This document shows positions 1-7,635 of a DNA stretch of 8,885 bases, in pieces; the stretch's first letter is position 1, and every line of letters starts with the position of its first letter. The notes under the pieces are model-generated. The model was not told the origin of the DNA and made no database searches. It saw only the letters and a list, made by a program, of their open reading frames with translations. The stretch comes from JBNLBT01 sp050303435 (GTDB lineage Bacteria > Pseudomonadota > Gammaproteobacteria > Xanthomonadales > Marinicellaceae): contig JBNLBT010000123.1 of assembly GCA_050303435.1 (NCBI GenBank), positions 1-8,885 on the forward strand. The letters are read 5' to 3'. The translations under genes and the position numbers were made by a program.

Positions 1-130
1 CCGATCGCTGAGCCGACCGGCGTGGATTTCACCGCACCCGGCTGCCCTCAACGCGCCCAGAGTGTCGCAAACCCATGATCTCTATTTTTTGTGCCGATGC
101 GGTGGGGCTGAGTGAACGCCACTGATTCAG

Positions 131-163
131 CAACACCGTTTCAAAAAATGCCCACAAGCCCTA
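131..163 (+). repeat. 33-base imperfect repeat, copy 1
   Basis: Aligned without gaps to 5821-5853, 27 of 33 bases are identical. The core GTTTCAAAAAATGC is at 138-151 and is followed by ACAAGCCCTA. It lies about 40 bases before the start of the LCAT-like lipoprotein gene and overlaps the -35 and spacer of its likely promoter. Whether it is a regulator site, a shared promoter type or a dispersed repeat cannot be told from this window. Confidence 0.6.
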
Positions 164-167
164 TAAT
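139..167 (+). promoter_or_regulatory. Probable sigma70 promoter of the LCAT-like gene
   Basis: A perfect TATAAT is at 162-167. At 17 bases spacing lies TTTCAA (139-144), which matches 3 of 6 bases of the -35 consensus. The predicted transcript would begin near 174, giving a leader of about 30 bases before the ATG at 204. The -35 and spacer sit inside the repeat copy at 131-163. Confidence 0.5.
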
Positions 168-203
168 GGCTGCACCCGAAATTGCACGTCCGCGCCTCAG
201 CAC

Positions 204-1589
204 ATGCCCCAAACGCACCGCCACACCCCAGCAGCGCTCACCATCCTCAGAACAGGCTGTCTGACGCTGATGCTCATCGCCCTGGGCGCCTGCCAGGTGA
301 ACCGCACACCGGACTTGCAGCGCTTGTATGGCGTGGACCGGGACGACAGACAACACCCGCCGCCGGTGGTGCTGATTCACGGCACCCTGGGCAGCAAGCT
401 GCGACGCAAGGACAGCGGCGAAGAAGTGTGGTTTGGCAACTTGTCAAAACTGTTGTTTTCCAACTACACCGAATTGGCAATGGACATCAATGCCGACGAA
501 TTGACCGCCGCCAGCAGCGCACTGGAGGTTTCTCAGATCGCCGATCAGATCAGTGGATGGAGCCTGTACGACAACATCATCACCACCCTCACCGAACACG
601 CCGGCTACCGCCTGACCGCACTCAAGGATCCACTTGAGACCGGGCCGCGGCGCTTGTACATATTCACCTATGACTGGCGCCAGGACAATGTGGTTTCGGC
701 ACAAAAACTGGGCGCTTTCATCGAGGCCATCCGCGCCCAGCACAACGACCCGGATCTGCGGGTCGACGTCATCGCGCACTCCATGGGCGGTCTGATCGCA
801 CGCTATTACATGCGCTACGGCGGGGTGGACGTGTTGACGCAAGCACCACTCAGCGAACCGGTCAGTCCACCCGGATCAATTCGACGTGCCATTCTGCTGG
901 GCACCCCGAACCTCGGTTCAACCGTGACCGTCAACCGCCTGGTCAATGGCTACAGTTTCAATATTCGCAACATACCGGTGGAAGTGCTGATCACCATGCC
1001 AAGCATCTTTCAGCTGCTGCCTTTTGGCGAAGACTGGCTGATTGACCTGCAAGGCCAAACGGTGAAATTGAACGCCTTCGATGCGGCGACCTGGCAACAA
1101 TTTGAATGGTCCATTTTCAATCCGCAGATTCAGGAAAAAATCATTGCACGCAGTGATTCGGACGAAGACGGGGCACGCAAGCTGGACTTGCTGAAAAAAT
1201 TTTTCATTCATAACCTGGCGCGTGCACGGGAATTTCTGTGGTCCATCAACCGGCCGCTGGAAGGCATCAACCACGGCCTGTTTGTGATGGGTGGTGACTG
1301 CGACCCCACGCTCGACCGGCTGGTGCTGGAAAAATTTGGCGATGCCTATCACCTGCGCGCGCAGCCGCATGAAATCAGACAGAAAATCAATGGCATCGAT
1401 TATGAAACGCTGATGTATGCGCCCGGCGATGGCCTGGTGACAAAAAAATCGCTGCTGGCCGAGGACGCATCCCTGCAGTTCCCGCTTAAATACCCGCTGC
1501 TGTTGTGCCAGAGCCATTCGCGCCTGACCTCCAACATTCACTTCCAGGACAACCTGCTGAACATCCTGCTGTTTCCCAAAGCCTTTTGA
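204..1589 (+). CDS. LCAT-like alpha/beta-hydrolase lipoprotein (acyltransferase or lipase)
   Basis: The 461-residue product probably hydrolyses or transfers acyl groups of lipids in the cell envelope; its substrate cannot be read from sequence. A hydrophobic signal segment ends in the lipobox L27-G-A-C30, so Cys30 should be lipidated; Gln at +2 fits outer-membrane sorting. VVLIHGTLGSKL (55-66) resembles the oxyanion region of LCAT/PDAT-type hydrolases. The nucleophile elbow is AHSMGG (191-196) with Ser193, with Ala where the first Gly of GxSxG is usual. PGDG (407-410) offers Asp409, and His438 precedes an HxxL...N...DxLL pattern, completing a likely triad. The ATG at 204 is the only start that keeps the signal peptide, since the frame is closed at 123 with no start codon between. 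No Shine-Dalgarno sequence is visible. The gene converges on recQ, 15 bases away. The fold is a confident call; phospholipase, esterase or acyltransferase activity is not resolved. Confidence 0.85.
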   Translation: MPQTHRHTPAALTILRTGCLTLMLIALGACQVNRTPDLQRLYGVDRDDRQHPPPVVLIHGTLGSKLRRKDSGEEVWFGNLSKLLFSNYTELAMDINADELTAASSALEVSQIADQISGWSLYDNIITTLTEHAGYRLTALKDPLETGPRRLYIFTYDWRQDNVVSAQKLGAFIEAIRAQHNDPDLRVDVIAHSMGGLIARYYMRYGGVDVLTQAPLSEPVSPPGSIRRAILLGTPNLGSTVTVNRLVNGYSFNIRNIPVEVLITMPSIFQLLPFGEDWLIDLQGQTVKLNAFDAATWQQFEWSIFNPQIQEKIIARSDSDEDGARKLDLLKKFFIHNLARAREFLWSINRPLEGINHGLFVMGGDCDPTLDRLVLEKFGDAYHLRAQPHEIRQKINGIDYETLMYAPGDGLVTKKSLLAEDASLQFPLKYPLLLCQSHSRLTSNIHFQDNLLNILLFPKAF

Positions 1590-1590
1590 A

Positions 1591-1617
1591 CAGCGCGGCG
1601 CAGTTTAACCGGCGCTG
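1591..1617. terminator. Possible weak hairpin between convergent genes
   Basis: CAGCGCGG (1591-1598) can pair with CCGGCGCTG (1609-1617), leaving one bulged base and a 10-base loop. It lies between the stop of the LCAT-like gene and the end of recQ and overlaps the recQ stop codon. Neither side carries a clear T-run, so factor-independent termination is doubtful. Confidence 0.25.
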
Positions 1618-2660
1618 ATTTCAGCCAGCACACATTTGAGCACGCCGTAGTCGTACAGCCCGTCGAGGGCTTCGTACACCGGTTTCATCTTGCCTTCATC
1701 CAGATATCCGGTCATCTCCGCGGTCTGAATGATGTATTCAATCTCCCCGGGTTTTAAATCCAGCACCTGCTGTTTCTCCACCAGACCGATGGCGATGGCT
1801 TCGGACAAATGCGAATACACGGTGTTGATGGGCAGATCCCGCTGCGCGGCGATTTGCTCGGGGTTGCTGCCCTGACGCAACAGATCCAGGGTCTGATTGA
1901 CCTGGTTGCTGAGGCGATTGTCCAGCAGTTCCGGCAACTGGTGCGATGCAATCACCTGCAGGAATTGCGCGCCGTATTTTTTCAGTTTGTATTCACCCAC
2001 CCCGCTGATGTACATGAATTTTTCTTCATTCGCCGGCCGCTTGCGCACCATTTCCAACAGGCTGGCGTCACTGAATATCACGTACGGCGGAACGCCCTGT
2101 TCGGTGGCCAGGTCGGTGCGCAACTGCTTCAGCGCCTGCAGCAATTGCAGATCCGGCTGCGTCAGATCCGGTTGCGCAGCGGTGCCGGCAGTTTTCGCCT
2201 GTTTTTGCAATTCACGCATGAAAAACCGGTCCGTGCCCTTGAGCAGTGATCGGCACTTTTCGCTCAGGCACAGGGTTTTATAGGTGTCATCGCTCTGCAG
2301 CAGATGGGCCTGACTGATCAGCTGACGAAACACCCGCCGCCACCAGGCTTTGCTGTGCGCCTGACCCAGGCCAAACAGCGCCAGTTTGTCGTGCCCCTGT
2401 TGTTGAATGCGCGCCTCGTCCTTGCCGGTCAGCACATCAATCAAATACATCATGCCGTAACGCTGACCGGTGCGGTACACCGCCGAAAGCGCCATCTGCG
2501 CCGCCTCGGTGACATCGATTTTTTTCGGTGGGTGTGTGCAGTTGTCGCAGTGACCGCAGGGTTTTTCCAGGGTCTCATTGAAATAGGCCAACAGGGTCTG
2601 GCGCCGGCATTCCACCTGTTCACACAAATCCACCAGCGAATCCAGTTTGCCGTTGAGCAC
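1605..2660 (-). CDS. RecQ C-terminal fragment: zinc, winged-helix, HRDC and HTH domains
   Basis: From a GTG at 2660 this frame encodes 351 residues continuing RecQ after the TAG. Zinc ligands are Cys18, Cys35, Cys38 and Cys41, with the 17-3-3 spacing known for E. coli RecQ. A winged-helix (RQC) region follows at about 50-140, including QRYGM and GHDKL. An HRDC domain lies at about 168-241, with PPYVIFSDASL and a YISGVGEYKLKKYG stretch. A C-terminal segment from about 252 to 345 resembles the helix-turn-helix extension found on some RecQ proteins. No good Shine-Dalgarno sequence precedes the GTG, which lies nine bases past the stop. Expression would more plausibly need readthrough or reinitiation than independent initiation. 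It is listed so that both halves can be found; biologically it is one gene with the upstream half. Confidence 0.6.
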   Translation of the reverse strand: MLNGKLDSLVDLCEQVECRRQTLLAYFNETLEKPCGHCDNCTHPPKKIDVTEAAQMALSAVYRTGQRYGMMYLIDVLTGKDEARIQQQGHDKLALFGLGQAHSKAWWRRVFRQLISQAHLLQSDDTYKTLCLSEKCRSLLKGTDRFFMRELQKQAKTAGTAAQPDLTQPDLQLLQALKQLRTDLATEQGVPPYVIFSDASLLEMVRKRPANEEKFMYISGVGEYKLKKYGAQFLQVIASHQLPELLDNRLSNQVNQTLDLLRQGSNPEQIAAQRDLPINTVYSHLSEAIAIGLVEKQQVLDLKPGEIEYIIQTAEMTGYLDEGKMKPVYEALDGLYDYGVLKCVLAEISAG

Positions 2661-2669
2661 GCTTTTGTG

Positions 2670-3716
<1,047 letters not shown>

Positions 3717-3729
3717 TTTATCCGTGGAA

Positions 3730-3758
3730 TTGTCGAACCAGTGATTTATGATTATAAC
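3730..3758 (+). promoter_or_regulatory. Probable promoter of the DUF3667-type gene
   Basis: TTGTCG (3730-3735, 4 of 6 consensus bases) is separated by 17 bases from TATAAC (3753-3758, 5 of 6). The transcript should begin near 3765, about 20 bases before the chosen ATG at 3784. This also disfavours the in-frame ATG at 3748, which lies within the promoter. Confidence 0.45.
3751..3756 (-). promoter_or_regulatory. Possible -10 element of recQ
   Basis: On the minus strand 3756-3751 reads TATAAT, 35 bases before the recQ ATG at 3716. No convincing -35 hexamer is seen 16-18 bases upstream. The element overlaps the -10 of the divergent gene, so the two promoters may interfere. Confidence 0.3.
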
Positions 3759-3783
3759 AAATGACGTCCAGCAAGAATATTCC

Positions 3784-4800
3784 ATGTCCACCCCGAATTG
3801 TCCGAATTGCGATCACGCGCTGACCGACGCGGCCAACTTTTGCTCGAACTGCGGGCAAAAAACCCGCCTCGGGCTGACCAGCGTGTGGCGCATGATCCGC
3901 AAATTTTTCTCCGAAACGTTCAACTACGATTCACGCCTGGTGCGCACGCTGCGGGGTTTGTTGCAACCGGGTCATCTGAGCAGCGAGTATTTGCAATTCA
4001 AACGCGTGGATTACCTCTCCCCGATCCGCCTGTTTTTTATCCTGATGTTTCTCGCCTTTGCCATGGCGTCCCTGCTGGGCGATGAAATGACCGGGGTGCG
4101 CAGCTATGAAATAGACAAAGTCATTTCCCGCCAGGGATTCATTCTCAACATGAGTGAACAGATCAAAGAGGTGGTCAACGAAATGAAACTGGAAGAGGCC
4201 ACGCAAAGCGAGATCATTGGTCACATCGATCGCGCGGTGGAGCTGCTGGATTACGACGCCGACGCCGACACCAGCCATCTGGGTCTGTTTGGCAACGATT
4301 ACAACATCCGCACCATGGACCTGCAGGGACTGACCGATGAAGAACTGATTGAAAAATACAACATTGATCCCTTGTTGGACCGCATCACGCTGCGCGCCAT
4401 GTACCGGATCAAAAACGACCCGATCGGGTTTTTGCGTTTTCTGGTGGGCAACATGACCTGGGCGGTGATGATCAACGTCCTGCTGATGTCGGCGCTGTTC
4501 AAGCTGTTCTACTGGCGTCACAAATACGTGGAACATTTCATCTTTCAGCTGCACTTCATCTCCTTTGCTTTTGTTCTGGTGTGCCTGTTGTCACTGGCGC
4601 CTGAAAGCGAATGGCAGACCTATCTGGTGCTGGGCCTGATTGCCCTGGCCGTGCTGTATTACCATCTGGCGATGCTGCGGGTGTATCGCCAGGGCCATGT
4701 GGTGACGCTGTTCAAATCGGCGTGCACTTTGATTCTGCTGCCGGTGTGTCTGTTGCTCAACACGGTGCTGGTGAGCCTGGTCATCACCCTGCTGTTTTGA
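3784..4800 (+). CDS. Zinc-ribbon multi-pass membrane protein, DUF3667-like
   Basis: The 338-residue protein has no known function. It opens with a zinc ribbon, CPNC (6-9) and CSNCGQ (20-25), ligands Cys6, Cys9, Cys20 and Cys23. After it comes a segment with RTLRGLLQPGHLSSEYL (54-70) and RVDYLSPIRLFF (74-85), a pattern I associate with DUF3667 proteins. Hydrophobic segments lie at about 82-99, 219-243, 251-271, 280-299 and 307-338. Between the first two is an acidic soluble stretch (about 100-215) rich in Asp and Glu. The protein is probably in the inner membrane with the ribbon in the cytoplasm. The start at 3784 places the ribbon at the N-terminus and fits the promoter; an ATG at 3748 would add 12 residues. 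It is divergent from recQ and followed by a terminator-like hairpin. The family assignment is from memory of the pattern, not a search. Confidence 0.75.
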   Translation: MSTPNCPNCDHALTDAANFCSNCGQKTRLGLTSVWRMIRKFFSETFNYDSRLVRTLRGLLQPGHLSSEYLQFKRVDYLSPIRLFFILMFLAFAMASLLGDEMTGVRSYEIDKVISRQGFILNMSEQIKEVVNEMKLEEATQSEIIGHIDRAVELLDYDADADTSHLGLFGNDYNIRTMDLQGLTDEELIEKYNIDPLLDRITLRAMYRIKNDPIGFLRFLVGNMTWAVMINVLLMSALFKLFYWRHKYVEHFIFQLHFISFAFVLVCLLSLAPESEWQTYLVLGLIALAVLYYHLAMLRVYRQGHVVTLFKSACTLILLPVCLLLNTVLVSLVITLLF

Positions 4801-4813
4801 TTCTGTACTCCCG

Positions 4814-4839
4814 GAAAAAAGAGCAACCTGGCTTTTTTC
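4814..4839 (+). terminator. Probable intrinsic terminator after the DUF3667-type gene
   Basis: GAAAAAAG (4814-4821) pairs perfectly with CTTTTTTC (4832-4839) around a 10-base loop; a variant pairs AGC with GCT near the loop. The run of six T lies in the descending arm, 14 bases past the TGA at 4798-4800. The stem is AT-rich, so strength is uncertain. Confidence 0.4.
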
Positions 4840-4866
4840 AGCATTGACCATAAAAAACCGGCGCCG

Positions 4867-4883
4867 TTCTCATTGTTTGAGAA
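4867..4883. promoter_or_regulatory. Short palindrome, operator-like
   Basis: TTCTCA (4867-4872) and TGAGAA (4878-4883) form a perfect 6-base inverted repeat around a 5-base centre. It lies in the leader of the small membrane protein gene. The TTTGAGA of its right arm recurs at 4914-4920, and ATGCACT occurs at both 4884-4890 and 4906-4912. No known regulator is recognised. Confidence 0.25.
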
Positions 4884-4907
4884 TGCACTGCGTTTTAATC
4901 GACGCAT

Positions 4908-4921
4908 GCACTTTTTGAGAC
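4908..4921 (-). repeat. Inverted third copy of the repeat core
   Basis: The minus strand reads GTCTCAAAAAGTGC, identical to the core of the copy at 5828-5841 except for one C in place of T, and two bases different from the core at 138-151. Similarity does not extend clearly beyond the 14 bases. It ends six bases before the chosen start of the small membrane protein gene and includes its likely ribosome-binding GAGA. Confidence 0.45.
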
Positions 4922-4926
4922 ACCCC

Positions 4927-5205
4927 ATGAGAACACCCGAACTGCACCGCAACAAACCGATGGCGACGCACCGGCGTCCCCTGTTATTGTCCAGCGCCGG
5001 TACCCTGCTGTGGCTGGTGCTGCCGCGCACCGCGCAGGCGATGGCCCTGATCGTCGCCATCACCGCTGTGCTCACCGCTGCCGCGGCGCGACACAGTCAC
5101 AACTGCAAAGCCGCGGCACAAATCGCTGTTCAGCTGTTGGGCCTGCTGTTTTTTTGCAGCGCCTTCATCGGTCTGCTGCTGTTGATGGGCAACGGCCTGG
5201 GTTGA
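4927..5205 (+). CDS. Small hydrophobic protein, function unknown
   Basis: This frame encodes 92 residues from the ATG at 4927. I do not recognise a family. A basic N-terminus (to about residue 17) is followed by hydrophobic stretches at about 19-32, 38-54 and 64-88, so two or three membrane spans are likely. RTAQA at 34-38 could instead be a signal-peptidase site if the first stretch is a signal sequence. GAGA at 4917-4920 lies six bases before the ATG, which is why this start was preferred. In-frame ATGs at 4906 and 4960 and a TTG at 4873 are alternatives. It lies after a terminator-like hairpin and 70 bases before the Slp-type gene, and could share a transcript with it. Coding status rests on length, hydrophobic pattern and placement only. 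Confidence 0.5.
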   Translation: MRTPELHRNKPMATHRRPLLLSSAGTLLWLVLPRTAQAMALIVAITAVLTAAAARHSHNCKAAAQIAVQLLGLLFFCSAFIGLLLLMGNGLG

Positions 5206-5227
5206 GCCGGCATTCAGGGTTGGTTCA

Positions 5228-5257
5228 TGTGCACCCGGCTATGCTCAAGGGTGTACA
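5228..5257 (+). other. Hairpin in the leader of the Slp-type gene
   Basis: TGTGCACCC (5228-5236) pairs with GGGTGTACA (5249-5257), nine pairs including one G-U, around a 12-base loop. It ends eight bases before the GGAG ribosome-binding site at 5265-5268. No T-run follows, so it looks more like a leader structure or paired protein site than a terminator. Confidence 0.3.
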
Positions 5258-5275
5258 CCTGTTTGGAGAAATGCC

Positions 5276-5692
5276 ATGCAACGCACCCCGATCCTGCTGC
5301 TGTTGATCCTGCTCCTGACCGCCTGTGTGCGCGCACCGGCGCCGCTGCGCGGAGAATTTGATGCCGTGACGCCGCGTCAGGTCCAACAACTCAACAACTT
5401 CGGCCAACACGTGCGCTGGAGTGGCAAGGTGGTGCACGTTGACAACCAGGCCGAGCGCACCTGCCTGACCGTGGTGACCCGGCAGCTGGATGCCACCGGC
5501 CGGCCCTCGGCGCGGCCGCGCGGAGATCAGGGACGTTTCATTGCCTGCAAAAACACCTTTCTTGACCCGGAACATTTCTTGCGCCGCATGATCACTGTGA
5601 CCGGACACACCCGGGCGCTTAAATCCATGCCGATCGGCGAACACAGCTACGCCCACCCGCTGCTGCAGGCTGAAGTCATCTACGTGTGGTGA
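5276..5692 (+). CDS. Slp-family outer-membrane lipoprotein
   Basis: The 138-residue protein has a hydrophobic signal segment (5-16) ending in L14-T-A-C17, a lipobox; Val at +2 fits outer-membrane sorting. Features of the Slp (starvation-inducible lipoprotein) family follow in order: VRWSGKVV (46-53), GRFIA (86-90), FLDPEHF (95-101), ITVTGHT (106-112), IGEHSYAHPLL (120-130) and a terminal VIYVW. The role of Slp proteins in the envelope is poorly defined; in E. coli Slp is induced in stationary phase and under acid stress. This copy is shorter than the E. coli protein, mainly because it ends right after the conserved core. GGAG at 5265-5268, seven bases before the ATG, supports the start. Cys63 and Cys91 could form a disulfide, which is inference. 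Confidence 0.8.
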   Translation: MQRTPILLLLILLLTACVRAPAPLRGEFDAVTPRQVQQLNNFGQHVRWSGKVVHVDNQAERTCLTVVTRQLDATGRPSARPRGDQGRFIACKNTFLDPEHFLRRMITVTGHTRALKSMPIGEHSYAHPLLQAEVIYVW

Positions 5693-5735
5693 GTTCAGGC
5701 ACCCCACCGCCGGGCTGTGGGCCACACAATTCCAT

Positions 5736-5764
5736 GTTAAACTGATCAGAGTTTTCGTTATAAT
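5736..5764 (+). promoter_or_regulatory. Probable promoter of the kdkA-moa-uvrC run
   Basis: A perfect TATAAT is at 5759-5764. Seventeen bases upstream is GTTAAA (5736-5741), a weak -35 with 3 of 6 consensus bases. Transcription from here would give a leader of about 85 bases before kdkA. It is the only strong -10 between the Slp-type gene and kdkA. Confidence 0.45.
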
Positions 5765-5820
5765 GTGGTGCGGTCAGCGCCTGCGCGGCGGTGGTCACAT
5801 CTGTGGGTCGCCGTGCCTCA

Positions 5821-5853
5821 CAACTTCGTTTCAAAAAGTGCTAACAAACCCTA
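5821..5853 (+). repeat. 33-base imperfect repeat, copy 2
   Basis: It matches 131-163 at 27 of 33 positions without gaps, with core GTTTCAAAAAGTGC at 5828-5841 followed by ACAAACCCTA. It ends three bases before the kdkA ATG. If it held a promoter like that of copy 1, the -10 would be TAAAGA (5852-5857), overlapping the start codon, and the transcript would begin inside the frame. A role as a binding site in the leader is therefore at least as likely. Confidence 0.6.
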
Positions 5854-5856
5854 AAG

Positions 5857-6594
5857 ATGAACCAACGCCCGATGCCCGGCATCATTGAAAAAATCAACAA
5901 AAAAACCCGGGTACTATTAACGCCCGGGGTTCGGCATGCATTTGAAGCCGATTGGTTTGAAACGCAATACTGGTTGAACCAGGGCCGTTTGCTGGGCGCC
6001 AATACGGGCCGTGGTTCGGCCTGGACGGTCAAGTCGGAGCTGGGCAAATGGGTGCTGCGACACTACTACCGCGGCGGATTGTACGCCCGGCTTAACCGCG
6101 ATTTGTATCTGTTCACCGGCTGGACTCAGTCGCGCTCATTTGAGGAATTCCGCGTGCTGGAAAAACTGGCTGAACTGGATCTGCCCGCGCCCAGACCTGT
6201 GGCTGCTCGGGTGGTGCGCAAAGGCCTGTGGTACCGCGCCGATTTGCTGATGAGCCATGTGCCGCATCAAAGCACCTGGGCGGCCCGTTTGCGCGAACAG
6301 GCCGGTGAACTGGATTTGTGGCGGCGGGTGGGCGAATGCATCGCGCGTTTTCATCGGGCAGGCATTCATCACAGCGACCTGAATGCACACAACATCCTCA
6401 TCGACGATGCGCAAATCACACTGATCGATTTCGACAAGGCGCGGCTGATGTCCACCGCCGGCGCCTGGCAACAGCGCAATTTAAAACGCCTGCGGCGCTC
6501 AATTGAAAAAGTCACCCAGGCCTCATGCCGCCATCAGCTCGCCGATGGCTGGGCGGCCTTGCACAGCGCGTACAGCGCCGAGCTGGGCCAATGA
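5857..6594 (+). CDS. kdkA: KdkA, 3-deoxy-D-manno-octulosonic acid kinase
   Basis: KdkA phosphorylates Kdo on lipid A at the 4-position, using ATP, during inner-core lipopolysaccharide synthesis at the cytoplasmic face of the inner membrane. The 245-residue length matches the Haemophilus enzyme closely. GRGSAW (51-56) is the nucleotide-loop region, RHYYRGGL (68-75) and the RSFEEF stretch (93-98) are family signatures, HHSDLNAHNIL (171-181) is the kinase catalytic loop with Asp174 and Asn179, and IDFDKA (190-195) gives the metal-binding Asp191. The start at 5857 is the first in-frame start after a stop at 5842; the ATG at 5872 would remove five residues and is also possible. No Shine-Dalgarno sequence precedes either. 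The stop overlaps the moaA start as ATGA, so the two are probably translationally coupled. Confidence 0.9.
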   Translation: MNQRPMPGIIEKINKKTRVLLTPGVRHAFEADWFETQYWLNQGRLLGANTGRGSAWTVKSELGKWVLRHYYRGGLYARLNRDLYLFTGWTQSRSFEEFRVLEKLAELDLPAPRPVAARVVRKGLWYRADLLMSHVPHQSTWAARLREQAGELDLWRRVGECIARFHRAGIHHSDLNAHNILIDDAQITLIDFDKARLMSTAGAWQQRNLKRLRRSIEKVTQASCRHQLADGWAALHSAYSAELGQ

Positions 6595-7601
6595 CGGCGC
6601 CACTGGACCAATGGCATCGACCGTTGCGCGACTTGCGCATTTCCGTGATTGACACCTGCAATTACCGCTGCAACTACTGCATGCCGGCGGACAAGTTCAC
6701 TGAAAACCATCAGTTTCTGCGCCCGCACCAGCGCCTGTACTTCGAGGAGATCACCTGGCTTGCACGCGCCTTTGCGCAACTGGGCGTGAACAAACTGCGT
6801 TTAACCGGCGGCGAACCGCTGCTGCGCAAAGACCTGCATCACCTGGTGGCCATGCTGGCCGACATTGCAGGCATCACCGACCTGGCCCTGACCACCAACG
6901 GCCTGTTGCTGCAACGCCACCTCAAAGCGCTGGTGGACGCCGGGCTGAACCGCGTCACGGTGTCATTGGACTCCATGGACGCGGCCCAATACCGTGCGCT
7001 GAACGGTCAGCGCGGCGATTTGGCCACGGTGCTGAAGGCGATTGATGCGGCCCTTGAATCGCCGCTTAAAAGCATTAAATTGAATTGCGTGATCCAGAAA
7101 GGGGTCAATGAAGACCAGATCGTGCCACTGGTGCAGCGCTTTGCCAACACCCGTGCGGTGCTGCGCTTCATCGAATTCATGGACGTGGGCAACGTCAACG
7201 ACTGGCGCGCCGATGCGGTGGTCACTTCGGCGCAGGTGCGCGACGTGATCCAGCAACACGTGACGCTGGAGCCGTTGCAGGCCAATTACCGGGGCGAAGT
7301 GGCCAGCCGTTACCGGCTGGGTGAAGGCGGCGGTGAAATCGGCTTCATTTCCTCGATCAGCCAGCCGTTTTGTGGCGACTGCTCCCGCGCGCGGCTGTCG
7401 GCAGACGGGCAATTATACACCTGCCTGTTCGCGCAACACGGCCACGACCTCAAACCCTTGCTGCGCTACCGCGAGGACGAAGAGGCGGTGCTGCAAGCGA
7501 TTCGCAGCATCTGGAGTGCGCGCAGCGACCGCTATTCGCAGTTGCGCAAAGCGCGGGTGTCGCCGCAAGGTAAAATTGAAATGTACGTCATCGGCGGCTG
7601 A
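6591..7601 (+). CDS. moaA: MoaA, GTP 3',8-cyclase (radical SAM)
   Basis: MoaA converts GTP to 3',8-cyclo-7,8-dihydro-GTP, the first step of molybdenum cofactor synthesis in the cytoplasm. The 336-residue protein has the radical-SAM CxxxCxxC cluster at Cys23, Cys27 and Cys30, with GGEP (73-76) for SAM binding. The C-terminal substrate-binding cluster is Cys261, Cys264 and Cys278, with RARLS (266-270) in between, and the protein ends in Gly-Gly, the tail known to enter the active site. Length is close to the usual 330. The ATG at 6591 shares bases with the kdkA stop; an earlier in-frame ATG at 6525 would add 22 unrelated residues inside kdkA. No strong ribosome-binding site is seen, which fits coupling to kdkA. 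Confidence 0.97.
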   Translation: MTAPLDQWHRPLRDLRISVIDTCNYRCNYCMPADKFTENHQFLRPHQRLYFEEITWLARAFAQLGVNKLRLTGGEPLLRKDLHHLVAMLADIAGITDLALTTNGLLLQRHLKALVDAGLNRVTVSLDSMDAAQYRALNGQRGDLATVLKAIDAALESPLKSIKLNCVIQKGVNEDQIVPLVQRFANTRAVLRFIEFMDVGNVNDWRADAVVTSAQVRDVIQQHVTLEPLQANYRGEVASRYRLGEGGGEIGFISSISQPFCGDCSRARLSADGQLYTCLFAQHGHDLKPLLRYREDEEAVLQAIRSIWSARSDRYSQLRKARVSPQGKIEMYVIGG

Positions 7602-7635
7602 AACCAGGGCGACCGATGCACATGAGAGACACGCA

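Larger units (their letters stand above)
1..203. other. Left-edge region without a recognisable gene
   Basis: I find no gene that can be supported here. On the plus strand one frame is open from base 1 to a TGA at 76-78 (25 codons), which could be the last part of a gene cut by the window edge, but it shows no family feature. A minus-strand frame is also open to the left edge without a usable start. Bases 107-131 can form a weak interrupted hairpin (GCTGAGTG against CACT-GATT-CAGC) with no T-run after it. The rest holds the promoter and repeat copy described separately. Confidence 0.4.

Noticed and set aside
1..78. C-terminal end of a gene entering from the left
   Set aside because: A 25-codon open frame without recognisable motifs is not enough to call a gene.
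918..1541. Long open frame (207 codons) antisense to the LCAT-like gene
   Set aside because: It shows no family motif and lies wholly under a gene with lipobox, triad and good codon use. Such antisense frames are common in GC-rich sequence.
3950..3968. Further copy of the repeat tail (TGCAACAAACCC on the minus strand)
   Set aside because: It lies inside the DUF3667-like coding region and lacks the GTTTCAAAAA core, so it is probably chance.
3931..4554. 207-codon minus-strand frame under the DUF3667-like gene
   Set aside because: It is low-complexity in Gln, His and Val with no ribosome-binding site. The plus frame has the zinc ribbon and membrane spans.
4844..4873. Promoter TTGACC with TCTCAT for the small membrane gene
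   Set aside because: The -35 is good, but the -10 matches only 4 of 6 bases at 18-base spacing and lies over the palindrome. It is too weak to list.
5703..5721. CCCAC/GTGGG hairpin after the Slp-type gene as a terminator
   Set aside because: The stem has only five pairs and no T-run follows.
5765..5856. Possible molybdenum-cofactor riboswitch in the leader of the kdkA-moa run
   Set aside because: The region is GC-rich and can fold, but I cannot find the conserved elements of the Moco RNA motif, and it precedes kdkA rather than moaA. A covariance-model scan would settle it.
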